64,000 nucleotides of DNA from Bacillus sp. A301a_S52. Its GTDB lineage: Bacteria > Bacillota > Bacilli > Bacillales > Salisediminibacteriaceae. The notes below the pieces were generated by a model that ran no database searches, was not told where the DNA came from, and saw nothing but the letters and a program-made list of their open reading frames with translations. Below, one piece after another: positions 34,288 to 42,124 of the stretch (positions are counted from its first letter, which is position 1; each line of letters starts with the position of its first letter). Where the stretch lies: assembly GCA_024701455.1 (NCBI GenBank), contig JABXYP010000001.1:2174001-2238000 (forward strand), read 5' to 3'. A program made the translations under genes and the position numbers.

Positions 34288-34712
34288 AAAAGGATGAGTT
34301 AAAGAACAAACTAACACCGCTTCAATATAAGGTCACACAAGAAAATGGAACTGAACCTCCTTTTGAGAATCCATATTGGAATTTTTTTGAGGAAGGACTT
34401 TACGTAGATCTTGTGTCAGGTGAACCACTTTTTACTTCTAAAGAAAAATTCGATTCAAATTGTGGTTGGCCAAGTTTTACAAAACCAATTGATGAAGATT
34501 CTATAAAAGAAAAAGCAGATACGAGCCATCAGATGATCCGTACAGAAGTTAGAAGCTCTAAAGGTGACTCCCATTTAGGTCATGTGTTTAACGATGGCCC
34601 AAAACCAAATGGACTAAGATATTGTATTAATTCAGCAGCTTTAAAGTTTATACCTAAGGATAAATTGAAAGAAGAAGGTTATGAGGATTATCTACACCTG
34701 TTTGACGATTAA
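34284..34712 (+). CDS. msrB: peptide-methionine (R)-S-oxide reductase MsrB
   Basis: A 142-residue enzyme for the R-epimer. [27 protein letters not shown] and [12 protein letters not shown] (catalytic Cys) are present. The two CxxC zinc motifs of many MsrB proteins are absent, as in B. subtilis MsrB. The start is GTG at 34284 after GGGGGGATACATC, overlapping msrA by 4 nt; a TTG at 34269 is in frame but inside msrA. Confidence 0.95.
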   Translation: MKKDELKNKLTPLQYKVTQENGTEPPFENPYWNFFEEGLYVDLVSGEPLFTSKEKFDSNCGWPSFTKPIDEDSIKEKADTSHQMIRTEVRSSKGDSHLGHVFNDGPKPNGLRYCINSAALKFIPKDKLKEEGYEDYLHLFDD

Positions 34713-34732
34713 CTCTATAAAACACATAGATG

Positions 34733-34783
34733 AAAATCACCTTTTCAAATGGAATGTCAATTAATTTGAAAAGGTGATTTTTG
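34733..34783. terminator. terminator after msrB
   Basis: AAAATCACCTTTTCAAAT pairs perfectly with ATTTGAAAAGGTGATTTT (18 bp) around 13 nt, with T residues on + and A residues upstream. It also faces the convergent ATPase gene. Confidence 0.88.
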
Positions 34784-34819
34784 TTAAATTATTTAGAAAA
34801 CCTAGGACTTCTTTTATTA

Positions 34820-36508
34820 TTAGTGTCTAATACGATTAATTGCTGCCGCAAGCTCAAGCTTCCTAGGTAAAGCAAAATCTCCAGGATGTTGCCCAGCGAA
34901 AGGTGAGAGGCTATCAATGCCTTGTTGGTCAAGTTTTTCATATACACCATTTATTGCTTCTCTTAAGCTTAAAGTATCTTCTGGATGTTTAATAATTCGT
35001 TTAATCATTAATGCTAGGGCTTGGGTTTGACTTTGATCGACGAGTTGCTCTAAATAGGTGAGGTCGACAATCGTTTTTCCTATTCTAATTGTATGAAGTC
35101 CTTTACTCTCCACTTTTTCTTTCTTATCAAACAATTGAAAAAGTGCTCGCTTATCAATCATTCTTTTCTGTTCTAACGTTTGGAAAGGTTTAGCTAGCTC
35201 CTTCTTACGTTGAGTTAGTAGCTCCTTAGCTATTTTTTTAGCTTCATTCGTTTTATTGAATGGTTTGTATTCTTCCATCATATAAATGGCATCCGCCACA
35301 TCAAAATAATCTCCAGAGCCTCCTATAACAAGAATAGAGGAAATCCCCTTTGTGACATACAAGTCTTGAACACGGTCTATGAATGGGATGATAGGTTCTT
35401 TGTCTCTTGACACAAGCTGTTGCATGCGAGCATCACGAATCATAAAGTTTGTGGCACTCGTGTCTTCATCAATTAGTAATAACTTTGCGTCCATTTCCAG
35501 AGCTTCCATAATATTTGCAGCTTGTGATGTACTGCCACTTGCGTTTTGAGAAGAAAAGTCTTTCGTCGTCTTTCCAAAAGGTAAATCATTAATAAAAGGC
35601 GAAATATTCACGTGTTTAATCATTCTTCCATCTTCAGAGCGTATTTTTAATGCAGATTCATCTGTGATGACATATTCTCTTCCGTCACCTATCTCGTGAT
35701 TATAGACTCCTTTTTCTATCGCTTGTAATAAGGTGCTTTTTCCATGATAACCACCACCTGTTATGAGAGTAACCCCCTTTCTTATGGCCATGCCCCGAAT
35801 TTGCTTGCCAGACGGTAATTTAAGGGTGACTTCATCTTCAGCTGGGCTCTCGAAAGGAACGGCATCTTGGCTTGGCATCGGTTTATGGCTAACACCAGTT
35901 TTTCTAGGAAGGATAGAATTGTTAGCAATAAAGCTGACAAGTTGTCGTTTTTTTAATTCTAAACGAATGTGTTTTTGGTCATTTGCTAGGATAAGTGCTT
36001 CTTTTAAACTTTCCCGATCATAGTTTTTAACGGTATTAATGATAATCTTAGGTAATAACGATGTCAGTAACGTGTTCGTCTGATGCCCTAATATGCTCCG
36101 TCCTTGTGCTGGTAGCCCACACGAAAGGCGAAATTCAATGCCCTTCGGCGTCATGAATACTGCAGTTCTATCGATGACTTCCTGTCCTGGTACATCAATG
36201 AAAATCAGCCCACTTTTTCCTGTGCCAGAGATAGTGTTTTTAACATTCTTTAGTTGTTTATGACACTCTTTAGCAAAAAAATGTTTTAGAGCAATCATTT
36301 GTTCTGGTTTCACATAATCGTGTGGGTTTAAGTCTGTATGGGTGTGGGGAATAAACACTCGTACGCGAGATGGTGCAGCAAATGGATCACCTTGAACATA
36401 ATCAATAAAGAGTGTCACGATATCCCCATGATAAGAACCTTGAATTGACTTCAGTGCTCGATAAGATTTTCCATCTAAATTTTTTAATTGCTTAGATAGT
36501 TGCTCCAT
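34820..36508 (-). CDS. ABC-class P-loop ATPase (DUF/ABC_ATPase family)
   Basis: A 562-residue soluble ATPase of the 'predicted ATPase of the ABC class' type: an N-terminal region of about 220 residues (LDGKSYRALKSIQGSYHGD, FIDYVQGDPFAAPSRVRVFIP), Walker A TLITGGGYHGKSTLLQAIEKGVYNH, Walker B AKLLLIDEDTSATNFM followed by RDARMQQLV, and SILVIGGSGDYFDVADAIYMMEEYKP. It lacks transporter membrane domains and a transporter partner. ATG at 36508 follows AAAGGAGATTATT. The family is widespread but its function is unknown. Monocistronic. Confidence 0.82.
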   Translation of the reverse strand: MEQLSKQLKNLDGKSYRALKSIQGSYHGDIVTLFIDYVQGDPFAAPSRVRVFIPHTHTDLNPHDYVKPEQMIALKHFFAKECHKQLKNVKNTISGTGKSGLIFIDVPGQEVIDRTAVFMTPKGIEFRLSCGLPAQGRSILGHQTNTLLTSLLPKIIINTVKNYDRESLKEALILANDQKHIRLELKKRQLVSFIANNSILPRKTGVSHKPMPSQDAVPFESPAEDEVTLKLPSGKQIRGMAIRKGVTLITGGGYHGKSTLLQAIEKGVYNHEIGDGREYVITDESALKIRSEDGRMIKHVNISPFINDLPFGKTTKDFSSQNASGSTSQAANIMEALEMDAKLLLIDEDTSATNFMIRDARMQQLVSRDKEPIIPFIDRVQDLYVTKGISSILVIGGSGDYFDVADAIYMMEEYKPFNKTNEAKKIAKELLTQRKKELAKPFQTLEQKRMIDKRALFQLFDKKEKVESKGLHTIRIGKTIVDLTYLEQLVDQSQTQALALMIKRIIKHPEDTLSLREAINGVYEKLDQQGIDSLSPFAGQHPGDFALPRKLELAAAINRIRH

Positions 36509-36650
36509 AATAATCTCCTTTAAAATTAAGTCATTAATCCCTCTTTTTAATTAACCGCTCCAATTTAGATTTAAACACAAAATACATACATATTTAAAAT
36601 AGTTACTGGGCAATATAACCGTGTTAAATACAACGATTGGAGTGAAAGTT

Positions 36651-37331
36651 ATGAAGACACGGTGGTTAATAAGTTTGAGTTTTCTCGTGATGCTGTTAGG
36701 GTTTGCGTCGATTTTCCCAGCTATTGCTGGGGCTGAAAAAGCTGAAGAGGCAAAACTACGAATTGTCCATGCGTCACCTAACACTTCAGCAGTAGATGTT
36801 TACGTAAATAAAGATAAAATCATAAGTGATATGGGTTTTAAGGATGTCAGTGAATACTTAGCAGTCGAAGAAGGTAGTTATGATATTAAACTGTATTCGA
36901 GTGGAAGTAAACCTGATGATAGTGAACCGGTTCTAGAGGAAAATGTAACGGTGATGGGTGGCGAGGGGTATACCTTTGCTGCTGGAGGAAAATCTTCAGA
37001 GATAAGCTTGTTTGAATTTAAAGACGAGTTGTCATCATCAGAAAATGAAGCAAAAATCAGAGTTATTCATCTGTCACCAGATGCTCCTGCAATAGATGTA
37101 TACTCATTGGAAAGCCCTTTAGTGAAAGCGCTCGAATACAAGAAAGCAAGTGTGTATGAGACACTACCAGAAGGGAATTACACCTTTGACATTAAACCCG
37201 AAGGACAAGATAAAGCCATATTTAATTTACCAAATGTCGAGCTGAAAAATGGGAAGAATTATACAATTATCGGGTTAGGTTTACTAAAAGGTGATCCAGC
37301 CTTCGATATGATTATTTCTCAAGATAACTAG
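36651..37331 (+). CDS. secreted DUF4397-domain protein
   Basis: A 226-residue exported protein: an N-terminal signal peptide (residues 1-27, ending AIAGAEKA), then two DUF4397 units with the shared signatures LRIVHASPNTSAVDVYVNK (about 35-53) and IRVIHLSPDAPAIDVYSLE (about 133-151), each followed by EGSYDIKLY or EGNYTFDIKP. The family forms small beta-sandwiches on the cell surface; function unknown. ATG at 36651 follows TGGAGTGAAAGTT; the in-frame ATG at 36621 is not preferred. No sortase motif or lipobox is seen. Confidence 0.87.
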   Translation: MKTRWLISLSFLVMLLGFASIFPAIAGAEKAEEAKLRIVHASPNTSAVDVYVNKDKIISDMGFKDVSEYLAVEEGSYDIKLYSSGSKPDDSEPVLEENVTVMGGEGYTFAAGGKSSEISLFEFKDELSSSENEAKIRVIHLSPDAPAIDVYSLESPLVKALEYKKASVYETLPEGNYTFDIKPEGQDKAIFNLPNVELKNGKNYTIIGLGLLKGDPAFDMIISQDN

Positions 37332-37339
37332 TATTACCG

Positions 37340-37418
37340 AACAGGGACAAGTGAGCTGAATGATTGAGTTTAACGATGTTTGTAATAGAAATGTAAGATA
37401 AAACAACTTGTCCCTGTT
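37340..37418. repeat. 13-bp inverted repeat spanning an intergenic gap
   Basis: AACAGGGACAAGT (37340-37352) is exactly complementary to ACTTGTCCCTGTT (37406-37418), 53 nt apart. It could fold the gap between the DUF4397 gene and the carboxypeptidase gene into a large hairpin, or be paired protein sites. No U-tract follows (AAATAAAATG). Confidence 0.7.
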
Positions 37419-37465
37419 AAATAAAATGTTTATGATAACAACATCATAAATATTTGGGTGATTAA

Positions 37466-38584
37466 ATGAAAGGCGTTTCACGATTTTTAATTATTATCAC
37501 AGTTATCATTTCTCATTTATTTCTACCGTCTTATCCTACTAGCACTGCATCTTTGTCAAGCACTAGCTCGCCATTTGATAGTGAAGCATATGTTGTTGTT
37601 GATGCGAACAGTGGCGAAAAGTTATTGGGGGAAAATTCGGACACCGTAATGTACCCAGCTAGTATAACTAAAATCGTTACAGCTATTATGGCAATCGAAA
37701 CGCTAGATTTAGATGAGACTGTTACGATCAGTGAGGAAGCAGTCAATGCTGATGGTACAAGAGTTTACTTATTGGAAAATGAAGAAGTTACCGTTCGTCA
37801 ACTTTTGTATGGACTCATGGTCAGTTCAGGAAACGATGCCGCTATCGCTCTTGCTGAACACATGGCTGGCTCAGTAGAAGCATTTTCTAAAGATATGAAC
37901 GAGTTCGTTAAAAAAAACATAGGGGTATCTTCAACACACTTCACTAATCCCCACGGGTTATTCAACGAGGAACATGTTACTACTGCTAGTGATATGGCTA
38001 AAATCAGCGCATATGCCATGAAAAACAACTCATTCCGTGACTTAGTTGCGACAGAATCATATGAATGGATCGGTGAAGGTTGGGAAACCACTTTATATAA
38101 TCACCATCCGTTATTAAGACAGCTAGAAACCGTCATAGGGATTAAAAACGGTTATGTAGAAAAGTCTGGATTTACACTTGTAACAGCAGCAGAAAAAGGT
38201 GGAACGGAATTAATCGTTGTGACATTAAACAGCACCACAAGTGCTCTTGGAAAACGAGATACTGAACGCCTTCTAGATTATAGTTTTAAGCACTATGAGA
38301 CTCAGTGGGTATCTTTTGAGGATAGTTTAGTGACCCCAGGGTTTATTTATCCTGAGAAGGTTGGTGTGACTACTTTTAAAAACGAACCTGTTTCATATGA
38401 TGTATCCAACAACGGATTTTTAAGAATATACGGAAGTGGAAACAGGCTTTTAGGGTTGAATAGTTTAGAACCCATCGAAATCGACAATAAAGAAAAAAAG
38501 GAGACCATACCTTCTGAGAGAGGAAAATTTGGTACCCTTTTAAGCTTTGAGTGGGTTTTTATAACTGGTTTTTTATTTGTGTAA
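37466..38584 (+). CDS. D-alanyl-D-alanine carboxypeptidase (PBP5/DacF type)
   Basis: A 372-residue penicillin-binding protein that trims D-Ala from peptidoglycan stem peptides outside the membrane. It has a signal peptide (residues 1-28) and the active-site set SITK (Ser66, Lys69), SGN (121-123) and KNG (227-229, in place of the commoner KTG). The C-terminal beta domain and a short hydrophobic tail (SFEWVFITGFLFV) would anchor it, though the tail ends unusually abruptly. It starts 134 nt after the DUF4397 gene. Confidence 0.88.
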   Translation: MKGVSRFLIIITVIISHLFLPSYPTSTASLSSTSSPFDSEAYVVVDANSGEKLLGENSDTVMYPASITKIVTAIMAIETLDLDETVTISEEAVNADGTRVYLLENEEVTVRQLLYGLMVSSGNDAAIALAEHMAGSVEAFSKDMNEFVKKNIGVSSTHFTNPHGLFNEEHVTTASDMAKISAYAMKNNSFRDLVATESYEWIGEGWETTLYNHHPLLRQLETVIGIKNGYVEKSGFTLVTAAEKGGTELIVVTLNSTTSALGKRDTERLLDYSFKHYETQWVSFEDSLVTPGFIYPEKVGVTTFKNEPVSYDVSNNGFLRIYGSGNRLLGLNSLEPIEIDNKEKKETIPSERGKFGTLLSFEWVFITGFLFV

Positions 38585-38859
38585 CAATGCGTTAAAGCTA
38601 GTGGCTCAGCAATTTATGTAACATTTGGTGACGTTTTTTTCCAATGGGACATAGACTGTTGAGCTTTTGTTTTCTCTAAGGAATCTTTAACTGTTTAAAG
38701 ACATTCCTACTGATGTTAAACTAAAGGCATATATATTGTTTAGCTTTGTACTGCTGTGACTATTTATTCTCTTCTATTAAGAATAGAAGTTAGTGACATT
38801 ATCAAAGTGCTAGACCATGTATTTCGTCTGAAATGCCGTTATCAGGAGGCTTGTTCACC

Positions 38860-40041
38860 ATGAAATGGGCGAAGGTTGTAATTAAACACGTCATTTTAAT
38901 CTCGTCAATTTTAATAGCATGTATGCTAATAATTATCTCGATTTCAGTATACTTATGGCAAACGACAGATGAAGGCCGTCTTCCTGCTAAAACGGCTGTA
39001 GTGCTCCATGCTATCAATAATAACCTTGTTAATTTAGACATAAATATACGTCCACCTGCGATTGTTTCAGGTGGGGGAAGTGGGGGAAACCCTTTACTTA
39101 GAGAGGATTTAGTCATTCCTGTTCAAGGTGATGTACAAATTCCAGTACGTATGTATCGCCCCCAAGGGGAAGGACCATTCCCTATCCTTATGTATTATCA
39201 TGGCGGTGCGTTTATTGAAGGGTATGGGAGTTTGGAGACTCATGATAATATAATTCGGTCTTTGGCTGCGCGTACTAACAGTATTGTCATTGCACCTAGT
39301 TACAGGTTGGCACCAGATTACGTTTTTCCCACAGCCGTTGAAGACAGTTATTCAGCTATTGAATGGGCTGTGGAGCATGCAGATTCGCTTAACGGAGATC
39401 GCGAGAGGTTAAGTGTCGTGGGAGATAGTGCTGGGGGGAATATCGCGACTGTTATGACACTTATGGCACGGGATAGACAGGGGCCAGAAATTTCGTCCCA
39501 AGTATTATTATATCCATTAACGACGTTTCAGGATATCCCTTTAGAATCAAGAGAGATTTATGATAGTGGCTATTATCTGCTATCTAGACAAGTGATGTAT
39601 TTAGCGAGAGACTTATATACACCTGACGAATTAATGTGGTCTCATCCTTATACGTCCCCTTTACAGGCGGAAGATTTGAGCAATCTGCCTCCAACACTTA
39701 TTATTACAGCGGAATTTGATCCACTAAGAGATGAGGGAGAGGCATACGCAGATAGACTGGCAGAATTTGGAGTTCCTGTTAGAGCTACACGTTATCGAGG
39801 CGTCATGCATGGATTTATTTCATTTTACGAAGTCATGCAAAGTGGCAGGTATGGCCTACAAGAAACTGCTAGTTTTTTGCGGCAAGTTAACCAAGGGACG
39901 GTAGATGTAGGAGATGCCTATAACTTGCAAGTTAGACAACCACCGCAAGGATTTGACAGAGTGAGAGATCAGACTGAAGCTTTTGCCATAGCGGCATATT
40001 TAATCGGGAGATCTGGAGCAAATTTGTTTAGTACGCCCTGA
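38860..40041 (+). CDS. membrane-anchored alpha/beta hydrolase of the HSL (hormone-sensitive lipase) family
   Basis: A 393-residue esterase-type hydrolase with an N-terminal transmembrane helix (about 8-33), so the catalytic domain probably faces outside. It shows HGGAF (114-118, oxyanion), GDSAGG (Ser190), EFDPLRDEG (Asp287) and MHGF (His317), the complete family IV triad. A Gly/Ser-rich linker follows the helix, and a Gln/Arg-rich C-terminal extension of about 50 residues follows the domain. ATG at 38860 follows AGGAGGCTTGTTCACC; a frame from 38833 is not preferred. The substrate is unknown. Confidence 0.86.
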   Translation: MKWAKVVIKHVILISSILIACMLIIISISVYLWQTTDEGRLPAKTAVVLHAINNNLVNLDINIRPPAIVSGGGSGGNPLLREDLVIPVQGDVQIPVRMYRPQGEGPFPILMYYHGGAFIEGYGSLETHDNIIRSLAARTNSIVIAPSYRLAPDYVFPTAVEDSYSAIEWAVEHADSLNGDRERLSVVGDSAGGNIATVMTLMARDRQGPEISSQVLLYPLTTFQDIPLESREIYDSGYYLLSRQVMYLARDLYTPDELMWSHPYTSPLQAEDLSNLPPTLIITAEFDPLRDEGEAYADRLAEFGVPVRATRYRGVMHGFISFYEVMQSGRYGLQETASFLRQVNQGTVDVGDAYNLQVRQPPQGFDRVRDQTEAFAIAAYLIGRSGANLFSTP

Positions 40042-40069
40042 AACCTACGCAACATAAAGGAGTTAAACT

Positions 40070-40585
40070 ATGAAGAGAAAGCTGACAGTTCTAATTAATT
40101 TAATTGCTATCAGTTTACTTATTTTTAGCATTATATATTACGGGTACTATCTCTATATTGGAGCTTATTGGGGATTTACAGGGAGAATTTTAGTTTCTTT
40201 AGTGTCTGATGGAATCTTCCTTCTCTTTATACCTGTTAGTATTGGACTTTTCTTGAAAAAAAGATGGGCTTGGTGGTTAACATTAACCACTTTCATCGTC
40301 TTATTTATGGCTAAATTGGCTGGTATTTCGGCAAACATTTATTTATTAGTTTCAGGGTCTATAGCCGACATGTTAGGTGGTTCTCATCTTCTACTTGAAA
40401 CTTTATATTTGCTGTTATATGGTTTAATCATTACCTTGTTTTCATTAAATATTATGAAGGAAAGCTTTGGAGTTAAACGTCCATTTACTGAGTGGTTTTG
40501 GCGTGTAGTTGTTGCGGCGTCCATCGTTTATGTCCTTTATTTTTTATTAACGCTTATTCTTTTATCAGTATTAAACCCACTCTAA
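40070..40585 (+). CDS. small polytopic membrane protein of unknown function
   Basis: A 171-residue protein with four hydrophobic segments and a WFWRVVVAASIVYVLYFLL C-terminal helix. Ribosome binding site AAAGGAGTTAAACT, 28 nt after the hydrolase gene, so probably cotranscribed. I recognise no motif. Confidence 0.68.
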   Translation: MKRKLTVLINLIAISLLIFSIIYYGYYLYIGAYWGFTGRILVSLVSDGIFLLFIPVSIGLFLKKRWAWWLTLTTFIVLFMAKLAGISANIYLLVSGSIADMLGGSHLLLETLYLLLYGLIITLFSLNIMKESFGVKRPFTEWFWRVVVAASIVYVLYFLLTLILLSVLNPL

Positions 40586-40658
40586 GCATCCGTACATACA
40601 CTTGCACAATTTAATTCCATAAATAAACTATTAAAACATGCTATAGGGGGCCACCACG

Positions 40659-41819
40659 TTGGAAGAAAAACTAAATACTAATGTAAAAGCGATTCAAATA
40701 TCAGGAATTCGTCAATTCTTTAATCGTGTACAAGATTTTCCAGACGCTATTCAATTAACTCTAGGTCAACCTGATTTCCCCACACCAGACCATGTGAAAG
40801 TTGCTGCAAAAAAAGCGATAGACACTAATAAAACAACATATACACCTAACGCAGGATTACTAGAACTCAGAAAGTACGCATGTGAGTTTGTATCAAAAAA
40901 ATACTCATTGCATTATGACTATGAAACTGAAATTATTGTAACAAATGGAGCTTCCCAAGGGATAGACGTGACCATGAGAACCATATTAGAACCGGGAGAT
41001 CGTGTCCTTATTCCGGCCCCTGTTTACCCAGCTTACGAACCAATCATTCGTTTGTGTGGTGCGGAACCGATTTTTATAGACACGACTCATTCTGCTTTTA
41101 AGCTTACTGTCTCACAATTAAAAGCTCACATGGATCCTAAAGTAAAAGCTATCATTTTACCTTATCCTTCCAACCCAACAGGGGCGGTGTTATCAGAAAA
41201 CGAATTAGTCAATCTTGCAGAATATTTGCAGAAAAAAGACGTTTTTGTAGTGGCAGATGAAATTTACTCAGAGTTAAATTACAGCAAGGTACATCAATCC
41301 ATAGCTACAATAGAAGGCATGAGAGATAAAACTATTGTGATCAATGGCTTAAGTAAATCGCATGCTATGACAGGGTGGAGAGTAGGCTTTGTGTTTGCTC
41401 CAGCATCAATTACACAGCATCTTATTAAAGTACACCAATATAACGTAAGCTGCGCAAGCTCTATTTCTCAATATGCGGCGATTGAGGCCGTTAAAAACGG
41501 AATGAATGATAGTGAATTTATGAGAAAACAGTATAAAGAACGCCGCGATTTTGTTCTTGAACGTTTACAACATATAGGGATACCAGTCATCATTCCAGAA
41601 GGGGCTTTTTATGTTTTTCCTTCAATAAAAGCTTCAGGATTGTCGTCTTTTGATTTTGCTCTAAAGTTGTTAGAAGAGGAGCAATTGGCGGTAGTACCAG
41701 GGGATGCATTTTCATCATTAGGTGAAGGGTATATTCGATTATCGTATGCTTACGCATTAAACGAACTGGAAGAAGCTTTGTTTCGATTAGAGAAATTTTG
41801 GAATACGATGATAAAATAA
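40659..41819 (+). CDS. patA: PLP-dependent aminotransferase PatA
   Basis: A 386-residue class I/II aminotransferase very like B. subtilis PatA: ISGIRQFFN, LTLGQPDFPTPDHVK, LPYPSNPTGAVLSE, VVADEIYSELNY, and the pyridoxal-phosphate lysine in INGLSKSHAMTGWRVGF (Lys233), then VHQYNVSCASSISQYAA. PatA is assigned to transamination in lysine/N-acetyl-diaminopimelate metabolism. The start is TTG at 40659 after AGGGGGCCACCACG. Monocistronic with its own terminator. Confidence 0.92.
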   Translation: MEEKLNTNVKAIQISGIRQFFNRVQDFPDAIQLTLGQPDFPTPDHVKVAAKKAIDTNKTTYTPNAGLLELRKYACEFVSKKYSLHYDYETEIIVTNGASQGIDVTMRTILEPGDRVLIPAPVYPAYEPIIRLCGAEPIFIDTTHSAFKLTVSQLKAHMDPKVKAIILPYPSNPTGAVLSENELVNLAEYLQKKDVFVVADEIYSELNYSKVHQSIATIEGMRDKTIVINGLSKSHAMTGWRVGFVFAPASITQHLIKVHQYNVSCASSISQYAAIEAVKNGMNDSEFMRKQYKERRDFVLERLQHIGIPVIIPEGAFYVFPSIKASGLSSFDFALKLLEEEQLAVVPGDAFSSLGEGYIRLSYAYALNELEEALFRLEKFWNTMIK

Positions 41820-41824
41820 ACTTA

Positions 41825-41861
41825 AAAAACTCAATTTTGTGTCCTGCAAAATTGAGTTTTT
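41825..41861 (+). terminator. terminator after patA
   Basis: AAAAACTCAATTTTG (41825-41839) pairs with CAAAATTGAGTTTTT (41847-41861), loop TGTCCTG. Confidence 0.9.
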
Positions 41862-42016
41862 ATGATAGGACTTTTTAGTTAGTTTTTATTTATTGTATAG
41901 TAGATATTTTTACGTTTCTCTATTGAAATCCACGATTTATTTGATTCCAAACGGGAATGAGTCATATATAGAAGAGCTCTTTCACAATTTAAGTAGTGAG
42001 GATTAGAAACAAACCT

Positions 42017-42064
42017 TTGAGGTCTAGGAAACATAGTGATAAAATAACTGTGAAAACGCTTTTA
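42017..42064 (+). promoter_or_regulatory. odhAB promoter with overlapping CcpA (cre) site
   Basis: TTGAGG (42017-42022), a 17-nt spacer and TAAAAT (42040-42045) fit a sigma-A promoter. Starting 5 nt after the -10 box, TGAAAACGCTTTTA (42051-42064) matches the cre consensus TGWAANCGNTNWCA with one mismatch. The site would cover the start point, so CcpA binding should repress odhAB on good carbon sources. Confidence 0.65.
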
Positions 42065-42124
42065 CCCTATCTGTGCATTGTAAAGTGTTATTGCGTACAT
42101 ATTTCGTTAATGGAGGTTAAAGTC

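Noticed and set aside
37466..38584. DD-carboxypeptidase as inactive because it has KNG instead of KTG
   Set aside because: KNG occurs in active members of this family as far as I recall, and the other two motifs are intact.
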